A stretch of 64,000 nt of DNA from an uncultured Acidimicrobiia bacterium (GTDB lineage Bacteria > Actinomycetota > Acidimicrobiia > Acidimicrobiales > CAIXPF01): assembly GCA_903921205.1 (NCBI GenBank), contig CAIXPF010000094.1, forward strand, positions 1 to 64,000, given 5' to 3'. Below the pieces are notes generated by a model. That model was given only the letters and a program-made list of their open reading frames with translations. It was not told where the DNA came from and did not search any database. Every line of letters starts with the position of its first letter. The stretch's first letter is position 1. A program made the position numbers and the translations under genes. Positions 1 to 7,659 of this stretch are shown piece after piece.

Positions 1-563
1 ACGCCGGCCTCGATCAGGGCCTCGGCCACGAGGAACACGTAGGCCGGGCCGGAACCGGAGAGCCCGGTGACCGCATCGAGCTGGGACTCGGTGACCGTGA
101 CGACCGTCCCGACCGCTGCCAGGATCGACTCGGCCCAGGCGAGGTCCTCGGCAACGGCGGAGGTTCCGGCGGCGATGGCGGCGGCGCCCTTACCCACCAG
201 CGCCGGCGTGTTCGGCATGGCACGAACCACCGCGGCCCCCGCCGGAAGGCCCCCTTCGAGAGCAGCCAGCGTGACGCCGGCAGCGATCGAGAGCACCCGG
301 GCGGGGGACCCCTCCCCCAGCGCTGCGAGCGCCGCACAGGCGGTCGGGATGTCGTTGGGCTTGACCGCCAGCACCGCAGCGGCGCAGGGCTCCACCTCGG
401 TCAACACACCGACGCCGGGAAACAACTGACGCAGCTCGTCGGCACGACCGGGAAGCTTCTCCACCACGGCCAGCCGATCCGGCGACGCCCAACCGGCCTG
501 GAGCAGGCCGCCGAGCAGCGCCTCGCCCATCTTGCCGCCACCGATCATCAACAGCTCGAACAT
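1..563 (-). CDS. proC: pyrroline-5-carboxylate reductase, N-terminal part (cut by window edge)
   Basis: ProC catalyses the last step of proline synthesis, reducing pyrroline-5-carboxylate with NAD(P)H in the cytosol. The 187 visible codons begin MFELLMIGGGKMGEALLGG, a Rossmann dinucleotide-binding loop. They continue with AVKPNDIP, MPNTPALVGKGA and the family signature region VTGLSGSGPAYVF near the truncated end. The start is the ATG at 563, preceded 8 nt upstream by TAGAGT and by no Shine-Dalgarno sequence, so the message may be leaderless. The gene is divergent from the MBL hydrolase at 611. The C-terminal dimerisation domain lies outside the window. It is absent from the ORF track because no stop falls inside. 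Confidence 0.93.
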   Translation of the reverse strand, partial: MFELLMIGGGKMGEALLGGLLQAGWASPDRLAVVEKLPGRADELRQLFPGVGVLTEVEPCAAAVLAVKPNDIPTACAALAALGEGSPARVLSIAAGVTLAALEGGLPAGAAVVRAMPNTPALVGKGAAAIAAGTSAVAEDLAWAESILAAVGTVVTVTESQLDAVTGLSGSGPAYVFLVAEALIEAG

Positions 564-571
564 CGGCGCGG

Positions 572-577
572 ACTCTA
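572..577 (-). promoter_or_regulatory. candidate -10 box (TAGAGT) of proC
   Basis: TAGAGT reads toward proC and ends 8 nt before its ATG, with no ribosome-binding sequence between. This fits a leaderless sigma-70-type promoter. No clear -35 element is visible. Confidence 0.45.
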
Positions 578-597
578 CCGTGGACGCCCGGGCGGCG

Positions 598-603
598 TAG
601 GGT
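598..603 (+). promoter_or_regulatory. candidate -10 box (TAGGGT) of the MBL hydrolase gene
   Basis: TAGGGT ends 7 nt before the ATG at 611, leaving no room for a Shine-Dalgarno site, so a leaderless message is likely. It lies 20 bp from the oppositely directed proC box. Confidence 0.45.
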
Positions 604-610
604 TCGAGGC

Positions 611-1468
611 ATGGGGGAATACACACGCTGGCAGATCGGTGACGTCCGGATCACGAAGGTCCCCGAGACCGTGCTCCACTGGCCGTGGAAGGCACTCGTT
701 CCCGACGTCACCCCGGAACTGCTCGCCACCACCCCGTGGATGGCGCCGCACTTCGTGGACGACAACGGCAAGCTCGTGCTGTCCATGCACGCCCTGGTCA
801 TCGAGTCGCAGGGCCGGACCATCATCGTGGACACCTGCATCGGCAACGACAAGCCACGCCCGGCACGGCCCTTCAACGAGCTGAACACCCCGTTCCTCGA
901 CACCCTGGCCGACGCGGGTTTCACCACCGACGCCATCGACACGGTCTTCTGTACCCACCTGCACGTGGATCACGTGGGCTGGAACACCCGACTCGTCGAC
1001 GGCAAGTGGGTCCCGACCTTCACCAAGGCCCGCCACCTCTTCGCCCGCACCGAGTACGACCACTGGACGGCCAACGACGAGTCGGCCTACTTCGGCGACG
1101 TCATGGGCGACTCGGTGCGGCCGATCGTGGACGCCGGCCTCGCCGACTTCGTCGACGTCGACCACCGCATCACCGACGAGGTCTGGCTGGAGTCGACCCC
1201 CGGTCACACCCCGGGACACTGCAGCGTGCACATCTCCTCCGGCGGGGAGAACGCGGTGATCACCGGCGACATGACCCATAGCCCGATCCAGTTCGCCTAT
1301 CCGCTCACCAGTGCGGCCGATAGCGACAGCGAGTTGGCCGATCGGACCCGGGCCGAGTTCATCGCTCGCTACCGCGACACCCCGACCCTCATCATCGGCA
1401 CCCATTTCGCCGGGCCGACCGCAGGCCGTCTGGTCCTCGACGGCGACCGGGTCCGTTTCGCCTACTGA
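611..1468 (+). CDS. MBL-fold metallo-hydrolase
   Basis: This is a 285-aa cytosolic metallo-beta-lactamase-fold hydrolase with no signal peptide. The metal-binding motif appears as THLHVDHVGWN near residue 117, and further ligands are likely in the TPGHTPGHCS stretch and in the late GTHFAGP segment. Family members include lactonases, thioesterases and organophosphate hydrolases; closely similar Actinobacterial proteins are simply called MBL-fold hydrolases, and the substrate cannot be read from sequence. The gene is divergent from proC and convergent with the DksA-like gene at 1516. The ATG at 611 is supported by the TAGGGT box just upstream. Confidence 0.85.
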   Translation: MGEYTRWQIGDVRITKVPETVLHWPWKALVPDVTPELLATTPWMAPHFVDDNGKLVLSMHALVIESQGRTIIVDTCIGNDKPRPARPFNELNTPFLDTLADAGFTTDAIDTVFCTHLHVDHVGWNTRLVDGKWVPTFTKARHLFARTEYDHWTANDESAYFGDVMGDSVRPIVDAGLADFVDVDHRITDEVWLESTPGHTPGHCSVHISSGGENAVITGDMTHSPIQFAYPLTSAADSDSELADRTRAEFIARYRDTPTLIIGTHFAGPTAGRLVLDGDRVRFAY

Positions 1469-1515
1469 TCAGCCCGGAGGGCCAGCCGACGGGCGCGGCA
1501 CGCGCCGACGGTGGG

Positions 1516-1941
1516 TCAGTTCCGGAACGATCCGGTCTTGAACTCGACCCGCTCGGTGGCCCACGGGATGGCCTCGAGGCGCTCCTCGGGAATCGGCTGG
1601 CCCGAATGGATGCAGATGCCGTACGTACCGGCGTCGAGGCGGACCAACGCAGCGTCGATCAGCTCGACGGCGGCCCGGGCCTGAGCCGACAGGGCCAGGT
1701 CACGCTCACGCTCCACGGCGAGGCTGTCGCCCTCGCCGGACTCCTCATCGAACTGGACGTCGCCCGGCTCACGCTCGCTCATCAGCGAGTCGGCCTCTGC
1801 CTTGAGCGCGTCCGCCGACTTGACGTAGCGGGCCCGTTCGGCCAGCAGTACCTCACGCTGCTGCGCCAGGAACTTGGCGTCGAACGGGCTGTCAGCCGGG
1901 GCCGCTTTCGCCTTGTCGCTTTTCTTCGTGGTCTTGGCCAT
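1516..1941 (-). CDS. DksA/TraR-like protein lacking the zinc-finger cysteines
   Basis: This 141-aa protein has the DksA layout: a basic Lys/Ala-rich N-terminus (MAKTTKKSDKAKAA), a long charged helical region with FDEESGEGDSLAVERER, then the C-terminal YGICIHSGQPIPEERLEAIP box. In DksA/TraR proteins that box carries four cysteines binding zinc; here only one Cys remains (CIHS...ERVEF in place of CxxC...CxxC). DksA-type proteins bind the RNA polymerase secondary channel. I infer a structural homologue that folds without zinc. The start is the ATG at 1941; the longer track ORF runs into noncoding sequence. Compare the short, intact C4 protein at 11595. Confidence 0.75.
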   Translation of the reverse strand: MAKTTKKSDKAKAAPADSPFDAKFLAQQREVLLAERARYVKSADALKAEADSLMSEREPGDVQFDEESGEGDSLAVERERDLALSAQARAAVELIDAALVRLDAGTYGICIHSGQPIPEERLEAIPWATERVEFKTGSFRN

Positions 1942-2242
1942 GGCGATCAGTTTCGCTTTCCATCCCGAACAGGGGTGTCCGAGGCAAGTTCGGAGCGACA
2001 AACGTTCAGGGCGGTCACAGTATTCCCCGGACCATCCCGGACGCAGCCCGAGGTGGAGAAAATAGGGAAAATGGAGAAATCGGCAGCTTTCGGCCGACGA
2101 AGCAGCACCGCCGCAGGGCCCGACCGTCCTACCGGGCAAAGGTGGGCAGTGGCCGGGGTTCCGACTTCCCCAAATCCGAACCCCGGCCAGCGCCGAAGCA
2201 GCATACATCAAAAATATGGAAAGGGAATGAAATATCGAATGG
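1942..2242. other. about 300-bp intergenic stretch, no gene seen
   Basis: It lies between the 5' end of the DksA-like gene and the 3' end of the YbjN gene. The part near 2195-2235 is AT-rich for this genome. ORFs listed across it have no family features. It probably holds the terminator of the mshA group and the promoter of the DksA-like gene, but I could not assign a convincing hairpin or -10/-35 pair. Confidence 0.4.
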
Positions 2243-2713
2243 TCAGTCGATGAATCGGCTGGCGAACCCGATACGGAGCGCCGGCCGGAAGAACAACTCC
2301 ACGCCCTGATAGAGCGTGCCGAGGATCCGGTCGAGCTCGACCTCGTCCACCGTGCCGTTGGGCACCCGGCCCATCAGGTAGATCGCGTCCTCGGCGCCGA
2401 TGGCGAACGTTGCCCCGCGCAACTTCTCGTTCCGACGCAACAGGTGCTCGAACAGCTGCGCGTGGTTCTCTTCCGGCGCAGGCATGAGGTAGGTCTCATA
2501 GGCCAAGGAACGTTGACCGAGTTCCAACCACAGCGCGGACAGCGGCTTCTCGTCGCCGGCGACCCGGATGACCCAACGCCGCTCCTGACCGTCGCGTGCG
2601 ACCGACTGCACCAGCGGATTCTCCGCCGCCTGCTTCGCCAGCCAGGTCTCGATCCGGTCGCACAGGACCAGCAGTTCCAGCTCGCTCGAAGGCGGGCGCC
2701 CGTCGTCGATCAC
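2243..2713 (-). CDS. YbjN domain-containing protein
   Basis: This 156-aa protein resembles the YbjN family, which has a type III secretion chaperone-like fold. Visible features are an N-terminal helix (ELELLVLCDRIETWL), a beta-rich middle (RRWVIRVAGDEKPLSALWLELGQ) and a C-terminal ELDRILGTLYQGVELFF helix. The chosen start is the GTG at 2713 because it overlaps the mshA stop by 4 bases (GTGA), implying translational coupling; the track start is longer and runs inside mshA. YbjN genes lie next to mshA in mycobacteria too, which supports the identity. Its molecular role is not established. Confidence 0.8.
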   Translation of the reverse strand: MIDDGRPPSSELELLVLCDRIETWLAKQAAENPLVQSVARDGQERRWVIRVAGDEKPLSALWLELGQRSLAYETYLMPAPEENHAQLFEHLLRRNEKLRGATFAIGAEDAIYLMGRVPNGTVDEVELDRILGTLYQGVELFFRPALRIGFASRFID

Positions 2714-3930
2714 GCTCGTCCTCCCCCACACTCGACCAGCGAGCGAGACGTCAGATCGGCGTAGAGCCGGCGAAGCCTGGCCGCGGTCGTCGACCACGTA
2801 TAGCCGCGGGCCTTGGTGGCCGCCTGACGGCCGAGCGAACCGGCGAGCTCCGGAGAGTCGATGATCCGCCGGACCGCCGCGGCATAGGCGACCGGGTCAC
2901 GGCCATCGACCAGCAGGCCGGTGCGGCCGTCATCGACCAGCGTGAGAAGCCCACCGACCGCCGCTGCCACCACCGGCGTACCGCAGGCCGCCGCTTCGAG
3001 CGCCACCAACCCGAAGGACTCCGAGCGGCTCGGCACGAGGCAGACGTCGGCCGCCCGGTAGTAGCTCGACAACAGATGATGCGGTTGCGGCGGCCGGAAG
3101 ATCACCCGGTCCTGCAGACCGGCTCGGGCCACCAGCTCGTGGCAGTAGCGCTCGTGATCGGACCCCTCCGCCCCACTGGGGCCACCCACCACCACCAGAC
3201 GAGCGGTCGGCAGATGGGCCAACGCCTCGATGGCGACGTCGAGGCCCTTGAGCGGTTGGATCCGACCCACGAACAGCAGGAGCGGCCCGCCCTCGGCGAC
3301 CCCGAGTGCCGAACGGGCGCCGCGCCGGTCGCCCGGGGCGAAGAACGCATGATCGACGCCGGGTGGCACGATCTCCACCCGGGCCGGATCGGCACCGTAG
3401 AAGCGTTCGAGCTGCGCCGCTTCCTCGGCCGAGTTGGCGAGGATGGCGTCGCTGCAGCGGATGACCTCGGTCTCGGCGTCGATACGCCGCTGCGGCTCCT
3501 CGTCGCCGGTCTCCGCCTTGACCCGGGCCAAGGTGTGGAAGGTACAGACCAGCGGCAGGTCCAGGGCGTGCTTGATGCCGTGCGCGGCGACACCCGACAA
3601 CCAGTAGTTGGCATGGAGCGCGTCGGTCGTGCCGTCCTGTTCGATGTGTCGCTGCACCCAGCGCTGGAACGGCTCGACCACGTCGGGCAGGTGTTCCTTG
3701 GGCAGATCGGTTGGGCCGGCCGGCACGTGCACCACCCGGAACCCGGGCTCCACCTCGACCACCTCGGGCAGGTGATCGGCCCAGCGCCGCACGTAGACGT
3801 GGCAGTTGACCCCGGCCTGCGCCACGGCGGCAACCAACTCGCGCACGTACACGTTCATGCCACCGCTGTCGCCCGATCCCGGCTGGGCGAGCGGCGAGGT
3901 GTGCATCGAGATGACCGCAAGCGTGTCCAT
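2710..3930 (-). CDS. mshA: D-inositol-3-phosphate glycosyltransferase MshA
   Basis: MshA transfers GlcNAc from UDP-GlcNAc to inositol 3-phosphate, the first committed step of mycothiol synthesis, in the cytosol. The 406-aa protein is a GT-B (GT4) enzyme. The N-terminal half starts SMHTSPLAQPGSGDSGGMNVYV, the glycine loop typical of MshA. The C-terminal half carries FVGRIQPLKGLD, the SESFGLVALEAAACGTPVVA donor-binding E-x7-E box, and GLLVDGRDP. I chose the ATG at 3930; the track's upstream TTG at 3942 overlaps the regulator's stop and is possible. The gene is followed by a GTGA overlap to the YbjN gene and preceded by the XRE gene, so the three are probably one transcript. Confidence 0.93.
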   Translation of the reverse strand: MDTLAVISMHTSPLAQPGSGDSGGMNVYVRELVAAVAQAGVNCHVYVRRWADHLPEVVEVEPGFRVVHVPAGPTDLPKEHLPDVVEPFQRWVQRHIEQDGTTDALHANYWLSGVAAHGIKHALDLPLVCTFHTLARVKAETGDEEPQRRIDAETEVIRCSDAILANSAEEAAQLERFYGADPARVEIVPPGVDHAFFAPGDRRGARSALGVAEGGPLLLFVGRIQPLKGLDVAIEALAHLPTARLVVVGGPSGAEGSDHERYCHELVARAGLQDRVIFRPPQPHHLLSSYYRAADVCLVPSRSESFGLVALEAAACGTPVVAAAVGGLLTLVDDGRTGLLVDGRDPVAYAAAVRRIIDSPELAGSLGRQAATKARGYTWSTTAARLRRLYADLTSRSLVECGGGRA

Positions 3931-3938
3931 CAGGGGCC

Positions 3939-4382
3939 TCAACCGCCGCTCCCCTGTTCGGATTCCCGCTGCTCGAAACCTGAAGGCACCGCCGCTGACC
4001 CTAGCGAGGTTGCCGCGTCACTCGCTCCCGAACCTTCACGGAACGACTCGTAGACGTGCAACAGGGTCCGTTTCTGCGCCTCGGAGAGCTCGGGAGCCCG
4101 CCGGATGGCCTCGGCGAGATCCACCGCAGAACCGGACGTGCCGAGCATTCCGGCGCGCACGTAGAACGCCTCGACCGAGACGTCCAACGCCGCGGCGAGC
4201 CGCCGCAGCACGTCGGCGGAGGGCCGACGCAGACCCCGTTCGACCTGGGACAGGTACGGGTTGGAGACGCCGGACAGCTCCGACAGCTTGCGCAGCGAGA
4301 GGCCGGCAAGGCGCCGCTGCTCCCGGAGGAACGCGCCGACAACCTGACCGCCATCCCCGGGCTCAGCCACGACGTCGTCCAC
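3939..4382 (-). CDS. XRE-family helix-turn-helix regulator
   Basis: This is a DNA-binding protein with one HTH_3 domain in its N-terminal half: FLREQRRLAGLSLRKLSELSGVSNPYLSQVERGLRRPSADVLRRLAAALDVS contains the expected two-helix DNA reader. The C-terminal part is helical (AEAIRRAPELSEAQKRTLLHVYESFRE) and ends in a low-complexity tail. The start is uncertain; I took the GTG that gives 147 aa, while the track extends to 4436. It ends 8 bp before mshA, so it may co-transcribe with and regulate the mycothiol gene, but no operator is evident. Confidence 0.8.
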   Translation of the reverse strand: MDDVVAEPGDGGQVVGAFLREQRRLAGLSLRKLSELSGVSNPYLSQVERGLRRPSADVLRRLAAALDVSVEAFYVRAGMLGTSGSAVDLAEAIRRAPELSEAQKRTLLHVYESFREGSGASDAATSLGSAAVPSGFEQRESEQGSGG

Positions 4383-4456
4383 CCTCGTATCCGCGTGCCT
4401 GCCACGACGCCAAGCCACGCACCCGCAACCGGCCACGCCGCAAGGCGTGGCGGCGA

Positions 4457-5032
4457 TCAGCTCAGGAAGCCGTCCACGGTGATCTCGCCGCGTTCGTACC
4501 GCCCCGAGAGCTCGACCTTGAGCAGGTCGATCCGCTCGTGCAGCTCGCGGCGCATCCGGGAGAACTCCCGCTCGAGCTGACGCAGCCGATCGGCCACCGC
4601 GACCACCTCGGCCTCGCTACGACGATCGAGGTCGGCGAGGGCGGCACCGCCCCCCACGGCGTTGTCGATGGCGACGAGCAGCTCCTGGGCCGGCATGTCG
4701 GGGGCGAGGTCGATGGCCCGGCTCGTCGGCCCACCGCTGCGAGCGTGATCGTCCGCGAGGATCTCGGGAAGGCGCTCGACGAGGTCGTGCAGGCTGTTCG
4801 CATCGGCGACACCACCGGCGTCACGACGGCGCAGCTCGCTCTCGACGATGTCGAGGTGGCCCTGCAGGATCCGCCGGGCGAAGGACACACCCAGCTCGGC
4901 TTCCTCGCACTCGGCGCGCATGGCCCGGATGTCGGCGACCGGCCGATCGTCGAGGCCGGTGAGGTAGTCGTCGCGCAGCACCCGATCCGAGAGCGGAAAG
5001 CTCACCAGTCCTCCTAGAACCCGGATCGTCAT
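4457..5032 (-). CDS. rsiG: RsiG-like anti-sigma factor with two c-di-GMP signature motifs
   Basis: RsiG of Streptomyces binds c-di-GMP on an antiparallel coiled coil and sequesters the sporulation sigma factor WhiG; each helix carries E(X)3S(X)2R(X)3Q(X)3D. This 191-aa protein contains that pattern exactly at E46-S50-R53-Q57-D61 (ELGVSFARRILQGHLD). It has it again at E154-S158-R161-H165-D169 (EREFSRMRRELHERID), with His for Gln. Both lie in predicted long helices, and the N-terminus FPLSDRVLRDDYL precedes the first helix. The start is the ATG at 5032, with GAGGAGG 7 nt upstream. Homologues are often labelled aerial mycelium formation protein. No WhiG-type sigma gene is in this window. Confidence 0.82.
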   Translation of the reverse strand: MTIRVLGGLVSFPLSDRVLRDDYLTGLDDRPVADIRAMRAECEEAELGVSFARRILQGHLDIVESELRRRDAGGVADANSLHDLVERLPEILADDHARSGGPTSRAIDLAPDMPAQELLVAIDNAVGGGAALADLDRRSEAEVVAVADRLRQLEREFSRMRRELHERIDLLKVELSGRYERGEITVDGFLS

Positions 5033-5164
5033 CGACCAACCTCCTCGGTGAGATGCATACGCCATCCAGGGTATCCGCCGTTACCCCATTCGAGACGCCA
5101 TCGTCGGAACTTGCACCCACGCACACCCGATGGTGGGCACCTGGCAGGCCCGGCCGGCCGGCAC

Positions 5165-6187
5165 TCAGCCGAACAGCAGCACCCACAGCGGGGCGAGCAC
5201 GATCAGGCTGTCGAGGCGGCGCAGACCCGGGGCGAAACCACCGGAGGGTGGCAGGGTGAGCGAACCCACCAGCCGGCCCAGCGGACAGGCCACCGCCGCC
5301 AACACGATCGCCGGCCACAACTGGTGGTCGGCCAGGGTGCCCGGCTCGAGCACCACGGCGGCGAAGCCCGCCGCCACCACCGCCACCGCACCCGCCAACG
5401 GCCCCTCGTACCAGCCGGCTGCGGTCGCACCGACGAGGTGATCGCCCGCGTCGTAGCTGCAGGCCAGCACGAACAACAGCACGGCCAACGCCGGGTCGAA
5501 CCCCGAGAACACCACCGGTACCGCCGCGGCCAGCCCGACACCCAGCCAACTCCGCACCGTCGTGGTGGCGCTCAGCACGTCGAACCCGCCGCCATGGACA
5601 CCGCCGAGCAGGCTGACCGCCACGGCGCCGAGGACGGCGACCCCGACCGCCCGCGAACTCGGCGCCACTGCCGCGCCGACCACCCCGGCGGCGCACAGCG
5701 CCGCCAACAACGGCCGGGTGCGACCGCCGGCCCGGCGCAGGGCGGCGGCGGTCTGGATCGCGCCGATGGCCGCGACCGGGGCGAAAACCGCCAGGGCCAG
5801 GTAGTGGCCGATCCACAACGACAGGCCGCCGACCAGGAACCACAGCAGCCCGAGCGGGACCTGTGGGCGGCCGGAATCGACCACGACCCCGAGCCGCTCG
5901 CGACGGCGGAGATCCTCGACCGACAGCTCTTCCCGACTCCGGGTGAGTCCCGGTGCCGGGTCGTACTCGGCCAGTTCGGCCTCGTCGAGCAGGGCATCGT
6001 CCACGATGAGCACCGGCGCCTCGGACGTTGCGGCGGCGACGGCGGACGGCCCGGAGCCGAACGCACCGAACAGTTCCTCGACGGTGGTCTCGCGCACCGG
6101 GCGCCTCCCCGGGCGGGTTGCCACGGCGGACCGCGTCGGTACGGCCCCCGAATCGGTCTTGCCCGGGTTCATCACTCCCGATTCCAT
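5165..6187 (-). CDS. CdsA-like integral membrane protein, degenerate signature
   Basis: This 340-aa protein has a roughly 110-aa cytosolic N-terminus, including an acidic patch (IVDDALLDEAELAEYDP), followed by about eight hydrophobic segments. The C-terminal end, PSGGFAPGLRRLDSLIVLAPLW, resembles the phosphatidate cytidylyltransferase signature that ends PGHGGxxDRxDS. SYDAGDHLVG resembles an upstream conserved loop. The Lys-Asp part of the signature is absent, so CDP-diacylglycerol synthase activity is doubtful. The start is the ATG at 6187, which shares one base with the MoaD stop (TGATG), indicating coupling. It may be a non-catalytic or altered-specificity CdsA relative. Confidence 0.6.
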   Translation of the reverse strand: MESGVMNPGKTDSGAVPTRSAVATRPGRRPVRETTVEELFGAFGSGPSAVAAATSEAPVLIVDDALLDEAELAEYDPAPGLTRSREELSVEDLRRRERLGVVVDSGRPQVPLGLLWFLVGGLSLWIGHYLALAVFAPVAAIGAIQTAAALRRAGGRTRPLLAALCAAGVVGAAVAPSSRAVGVAVLGAVAVSLLGGVHGGGFDVLSATTTVRSWLGVGLAAAVPVVFSGFDPALAVLLFVLACSYDAGDHLVGATAAGWYEGPLAGAVAVVAAGFAAVVLEPGTLADHQLWPAIVLAAVACPLGRLVGSLTLPPSGGFAPGLRRLDSLIVLAPLWVLLFG

Positions 6188-6429
6188 CACCCTCCCGAAA
6201 CCGGCGGAAGCACCGCGACCTCGTCGCCGTCGGCGAGCACATCGGCCGCCACCGCCGGCTCCCCGTTGCACCAGATCCGGCAGCCGGCGAGCACCTCGGC
6301 AAAGCCCGCACCGTACCGACCAACCGCCAACTCCAGGGCGGCACCGACGGTGTCCGCCTGCACCTCGTCGCGTCCCACACCGGCCGCGACGCGGGCGGCG
6401 GCGAACAGACGGAGGGTGACCTGGGCCAT
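6187..6429 (-). CDS. MoaD/ThiS family small sulfur-carrier protein
   Basis: This 80-aa beta-grasp protein begins VTLRLFAAARVAAGVGRDEV and ends ADGDEVAVLPPVSGG. The terminal Gly-Gly is the site that is adenylated and thiocarboxylated in MoaD and ThiS. It could supply sulfur to molybdopterin; the window also encodes subunits of a molybdenum hydroxylase at 44-46 kb, though 38 kb away. No moaE or thiamine gene is adjacent. It overlaps the next gene by one base. TAACAT lies 9 nt before the ATG. Confidence 0.82.
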   Translation of the reverse strand: MAQVTLRLFAAARVAAGVGRDEVQADTVGAALELAVGRYGAGFAEVLAGCRIWCNGEPAVAADVLADGDEVAVLPPVSGG

Positions 6430-6438
6430 CAGGGGAGC

Positions 6439-6444
6439 ATGTTA
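6439..6444 (-). promoter_or_regulatory. candidate -10 box (TAACAT) of the MoaD/CdsA-like pair
   Basis: TAACAT reads toward the MoaD-like gene, 9 nt from its ATG, with no Shine-Dalgarno sequence. It is likely a leaderless or near-leaderless promoter. Confidence 0.4.
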
Positions 6445-6506
6445 GTGAGGGACCCCCACCGCCCGCGGGACCTCGTTCCGCCGCAGCGCCCGGCCGGTCC
6501 GGTGGC

Positions 6507-6512
6507 TACATT
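6507..6512 (+). promoter_or_regulatory. candidate -10 box (TACATT) of the histidine phosphatase gene
   Basis: TACATT ends exactly 6 nt before the GTG at 6519, the spacing expected if transcription starts at the G of the start codon. Confidence 0.5.
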
Positions 6513-6518
6513 CCACCC

Positions 6519-7133
6519 GTGACCTCCGCTCGGATCCTGCTCGTTCGCCACGGCGAATCGACCTGGAACGCAGCCGCACGCTGGCAGGGCCGGGCCGACC
6601 CGCCGCTCACCGACACCGGGCAGCGGCAGGCCGCCGCTGCGGCCGAGGCCATCGGCGCAGTCGACGCCATCGTGGCGTCCTCGTTGCAGCGGGCCCACCA
6701 CACCGCGGTGATCCTCAGCGAGTTCATCGGGATCGGCCCCGTCCACCTCGACGAGCGGCTCGTCGAGCGCGACGCCGGCGAATGGACCGGGCTCACCGTG
6801 GAGGAGATCGACCAGCGCTTTCCCGGCGATCGGCAGGCGGGGCGCACCCCGCCGGGCTTCGAGACCGACGAGCAGCTGCTCGAGCGGGTCCTGCCGGCGC
6901 TCGCCGAGCTCGGCGAGGCCTTCGCCGGGGGCAGCGTCCTCGCCGTCACCCACGGCGGGGTGATCTTCGCCCTGGCACGGCACCTGACCGGCCAGGCCAC
7001 CCGCATCCCGAACCTCGGGGCACAGTGGGTCGACGTCACCCTCGACGGCCGGTTGCAACTCGGTGAGCGGGTCCCGCTCCTCGCAGAGCACGGGCCGGTG
7101 CAGCCGCCGTCCGATGTGAGCGAACAGGTCTGA
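6519..7133 (+). CDS. histidine phosphatase family protein
   Basis: This is a 204-aa phosphoglycerate-mutase-like phosphatase. The N-terminal catalytic box LLVRHGESTWN contains the phosphorylated histidine. LVERDAGEWTGLT is the usual acid-base region and AVTHGGVIFALA holds the second catalytic His. Members dephosphorylate small metabolites such as phosphosugars, nucleotides or the alpha-ribazole precursor; the substrate is not evident here. The GTG start at 6519 is supported by the TACATT box 6 nt upstream. It heads a plus-strand trio with the peptidase at 7152 (18-bp gap) and the reductase at 7660. Confidence 0.87.
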   Translation: MTSARILLVRHGESTWNAAARWQGRADPPLTDTGQRQAAAAAEAIGAVDAIVASSLQRAHHTAVILSEFIGIGPVHLDERLVERDAGEWTGLTVEEIDQRFPGDRQAGRTPPGFETDEQLLERVLPALAELGEAFAGGSVLAVTHGGVIFALARHLTGQATRIPNLGAQWVDVTLDGRLQLGERVPLLAEHGPVQPPSDVSEQV

Positions 7134-7151
7134 AAGGTCGTTGGGGGACCC

Positions 7152-7646
7152 GTGCGCATCGAGATCATCCGCAGCCCGAGACGACGTTCGACAGCCCAGG
7201 CCCGCCTCGTCGACGGAGTGCTCCAGGTCAGGGTGCCCGCCGGACTGCCCCCGACCGAGGAAGATCGCCTGGTCAAGGGCTTCGTGACGCGCTTCGAACG
7301 CGGCCGGACCGCCGGACCCATCGACGTGGCGGCCCGAGCTGCGGGGCTCGTCCGTCGCTTCGGGCTGCAACCGCCTCGCTCGGTCCGTTGGGTGGGCAAC
7401 ATGTCGTCGCGCTGGGGTTCGTGCACCATCACCACCGGCGACATCCGGATCTCGGACCGGCTCGCCGCCTACCCCGACTGGGTGCTCGACTACGTGATCG
7501 TCCACGAGCTGTGTCACCTCTCGGTGCCGGACCACTCCCCGGCCTTCTGGAAGTTGGTCAACCGCTACCCCCTGGCAGAACGGGCCCGCGGCTACCTGCT
7601 GGCGAAGGGCACCGAGACCGAAGCCGACGACGACGTCACCGACTGA
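7152..7646 (+). CDS. YgjP-like (DUF45) zinc metallopeptidase
   Basis: This 164-aa cytosolic protein carries the zincin motif HELCHLSVPDHSPAFW, with the two histidines and glutamate of HExxH and a third ligand in DHSPAF. It is preceded by MSSRWGSCTITTGDIRIS, the region before the active site that is conserved in the YgjP/M48-like family. The N-terminal third (RRSTAQARLVDGVLQVRVP) fits the family beta sheet. It starts at GTG 7152 directly after the phosphatase. Family members are putative peptidases of unknown target; some sit beside restriction genes, which is not the case here. Confidence 0.83.
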   Translation: MRIEIIRSPRRRSTAQARLVDGVLQVRVPAGLPPTEEDRLVKGFVTRFERGRTAGPIDVAARAAGLVRRFGLQPPRSVRWVGNMSSRWGSCTITTGDIRISDRLAAYPDWVLDYVIVHELCHLSVPDHSPAFWKLVNRYPLAERARGYLLAKGTETEADDDVTD

Positions 7647-7659
7647 CCGCGGCGAACCC

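Noticed and set aside
1942-2242. Possible promoter GGAATACT and AT-rich patch upstream of the DksA-like gene
   Set aside because: A TANNNT-like core exists but no consistent -35 or spacing to the start supports it over chance.
3928-3942. TTG at 3942 as start of mshA
   Set aside because: It overlaps the upstream stop (TTGA) and cannot be excluded, but the ATG at 3930 begins the conserved part and is the simpler choice.
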